DNA from: Alcanivorax sp. DG881
Lineage (GTDB): Bacteria > Pseudomonadota > Gammaproteobacteria > Pseudomonadales > Alcanivoracaceae
Length of the DNA: 64,000 nt
NCBI RefSeq assembly: GCF_000155615.1
Contig: NZ_DS989915.1
Coordinates: forward strand, 3,031,038 to 3,095,037
Direction: 5' to 3'
The notes below the pieces were generated by a model. It ran no database searches, was not told where the DNA came from, and worked only from the letters and a program-made list of their open reading frames with translations. Position 1 is the first letter of the stretch, and each line of letters starts with the position of its first letter. The translations under genes were made by a program, and so were the position numbers. Shown here piece after piece: positions 63,757-64,000 of the stretch.

Positions 63757-64000
63757 TAACTGAAGAGTTTGATCATGGCTCAGATTGAACGCTGGCGGCA
63801 GGCCTAACACATGCAAGTCGAGCGGAAACGATCCTAGCTTGCTAGGAGGCGTCGAGCGGCGGACGGGTGAGTAACACGTGAGAATCTGCCCATTAGTGGG
63901 GGATAACCTGGGGAAACCCAGGCTAATACCGCATAATCCCTACGGGGGAAAGCAGGGGACCTTCGGGCCTTGTGCTGATGGATGAGCTCGCGTCGGATTA
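63757..64000 (+). rRNA. rrsA: 16S ribosomal RNA, 5' part (continues past window)
   Basis: The conserved start TGAAGAGTTTGATCATGGC is at 63761, so the mature 5' end is at about 63757. Universal 5' features follow (CGCTGGCGGCAGGCCTAACA, GGCGGACGGGTGAGTAACAC). About 244 nt are in the window. The V1-V2 variable part (for example GCGGAAACGATCCTAGCTTG and TTAGTGGGGGATAACC) resembles Alcanivorax. The gene symbol is conventional; which rrn copy this is cannot be told. Confidence 0.98.

Overview
The window is chromosomal DNA of a marine, hydrocarbon-degrader-like gammaproteobacterium, most probably Alcanivorax or a close relative. The reasons are the 5' part of the 16S rRNA gene at the right edge, which reads like an Alcanivorax V1-V2 region as I remember it, a Marinobacter/Alcanivorax-type fatty acyl-CoA reductase, and gammaproteobacterial gene orders (ribF-ileS-lspA-fkpB-ispH, rplU-rpmA-obg-proB, bamD/rluD-pgeF-clpB, ilvIH/ilvY/ilvC-pssA). 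Genus assignment rests on memory, not on a search.

Layout. 1-8.1 kb: tail of an unknown gene, a TPR-like lipoprotein paired with a membrane class III adenylate cyclase, an epoxide hydrolase and a MazG-like protein, then a three-gene operon on the minus strand (GMC alcohol oxidoreductase, a frameshifted gene, a CrtC/tocopherol-cyclase-like protein). 8.2-11.1 kb: fatty acyl-CoA reductase for fatty alcohol and wax ester synthesis, divergent from a FabR-like TetR regulator, with a palindromic operator between them. 11.2-25.3 kb: small metabolic and stress genes, a CoxD/CoxE-like MoxR-VWA pair, a hybrid sensor kinase, an OmpA-like barrel, a UbiB-family kinase, a phasin, an SDR/AraC pair, HIT, CPXCG, SelW-like and YajG proteins. 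25.3-38.2 kb: housekeeping (ispB, rplU, rpmA, obg, proB, rpsT, murJ, ribF, ileS, lspA, fkpB, ispH). 38.2-48.9 kb: type IV pilus minor pilins (fimU pilV pilW pilX pilY1 pilE, and an opposing fimT-like gene), thiO, and the pilS-pilR regulators. 49-62.4 kb: nadE, bamD, rluD, a lipoprotein, pgeF, heat-shock clpB, a DUF4124 protein, then branched-chain amino acid synthesis (ilvI ilvH, ilvY, ilvC). 62.4-64 kb: pssA, then an rRNA operon promoter, leader and the first ~244 nt of 16S rRNA.

Connections. The adenylate cyclase makes cAMP, and a perfect CRP/Vfr-type site (TGTGA-N6-TCACA) lies upstream of the minor-pilin operon, so cAMP control of pili is plausible. IlvY is divergent to ilvC with a TTGCA-N10-TGCAA site between them. 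ClpB has a good sigma-32 promoter.

The most unusual signal is a set of intergenic elements built from degenerate 7-bp units. Two heptad arrays in inverted orientation usually flank a hairpin or terminator, and the arrays start at or beside the stop codons of neighbouring genes. I find seven such elements plus a heptad array inside the 5' end of lspA, in four unrelated sequence families. Five sit between convergent genes. They supply the last codons and stops of several genes (proB, ilvY, probably the SelW-like gene), and one seems to have replaced the ribosome binding site of ispH. Two other structured repeats, at 27226-27493 and 57523-57787, look like MITE-type elements.
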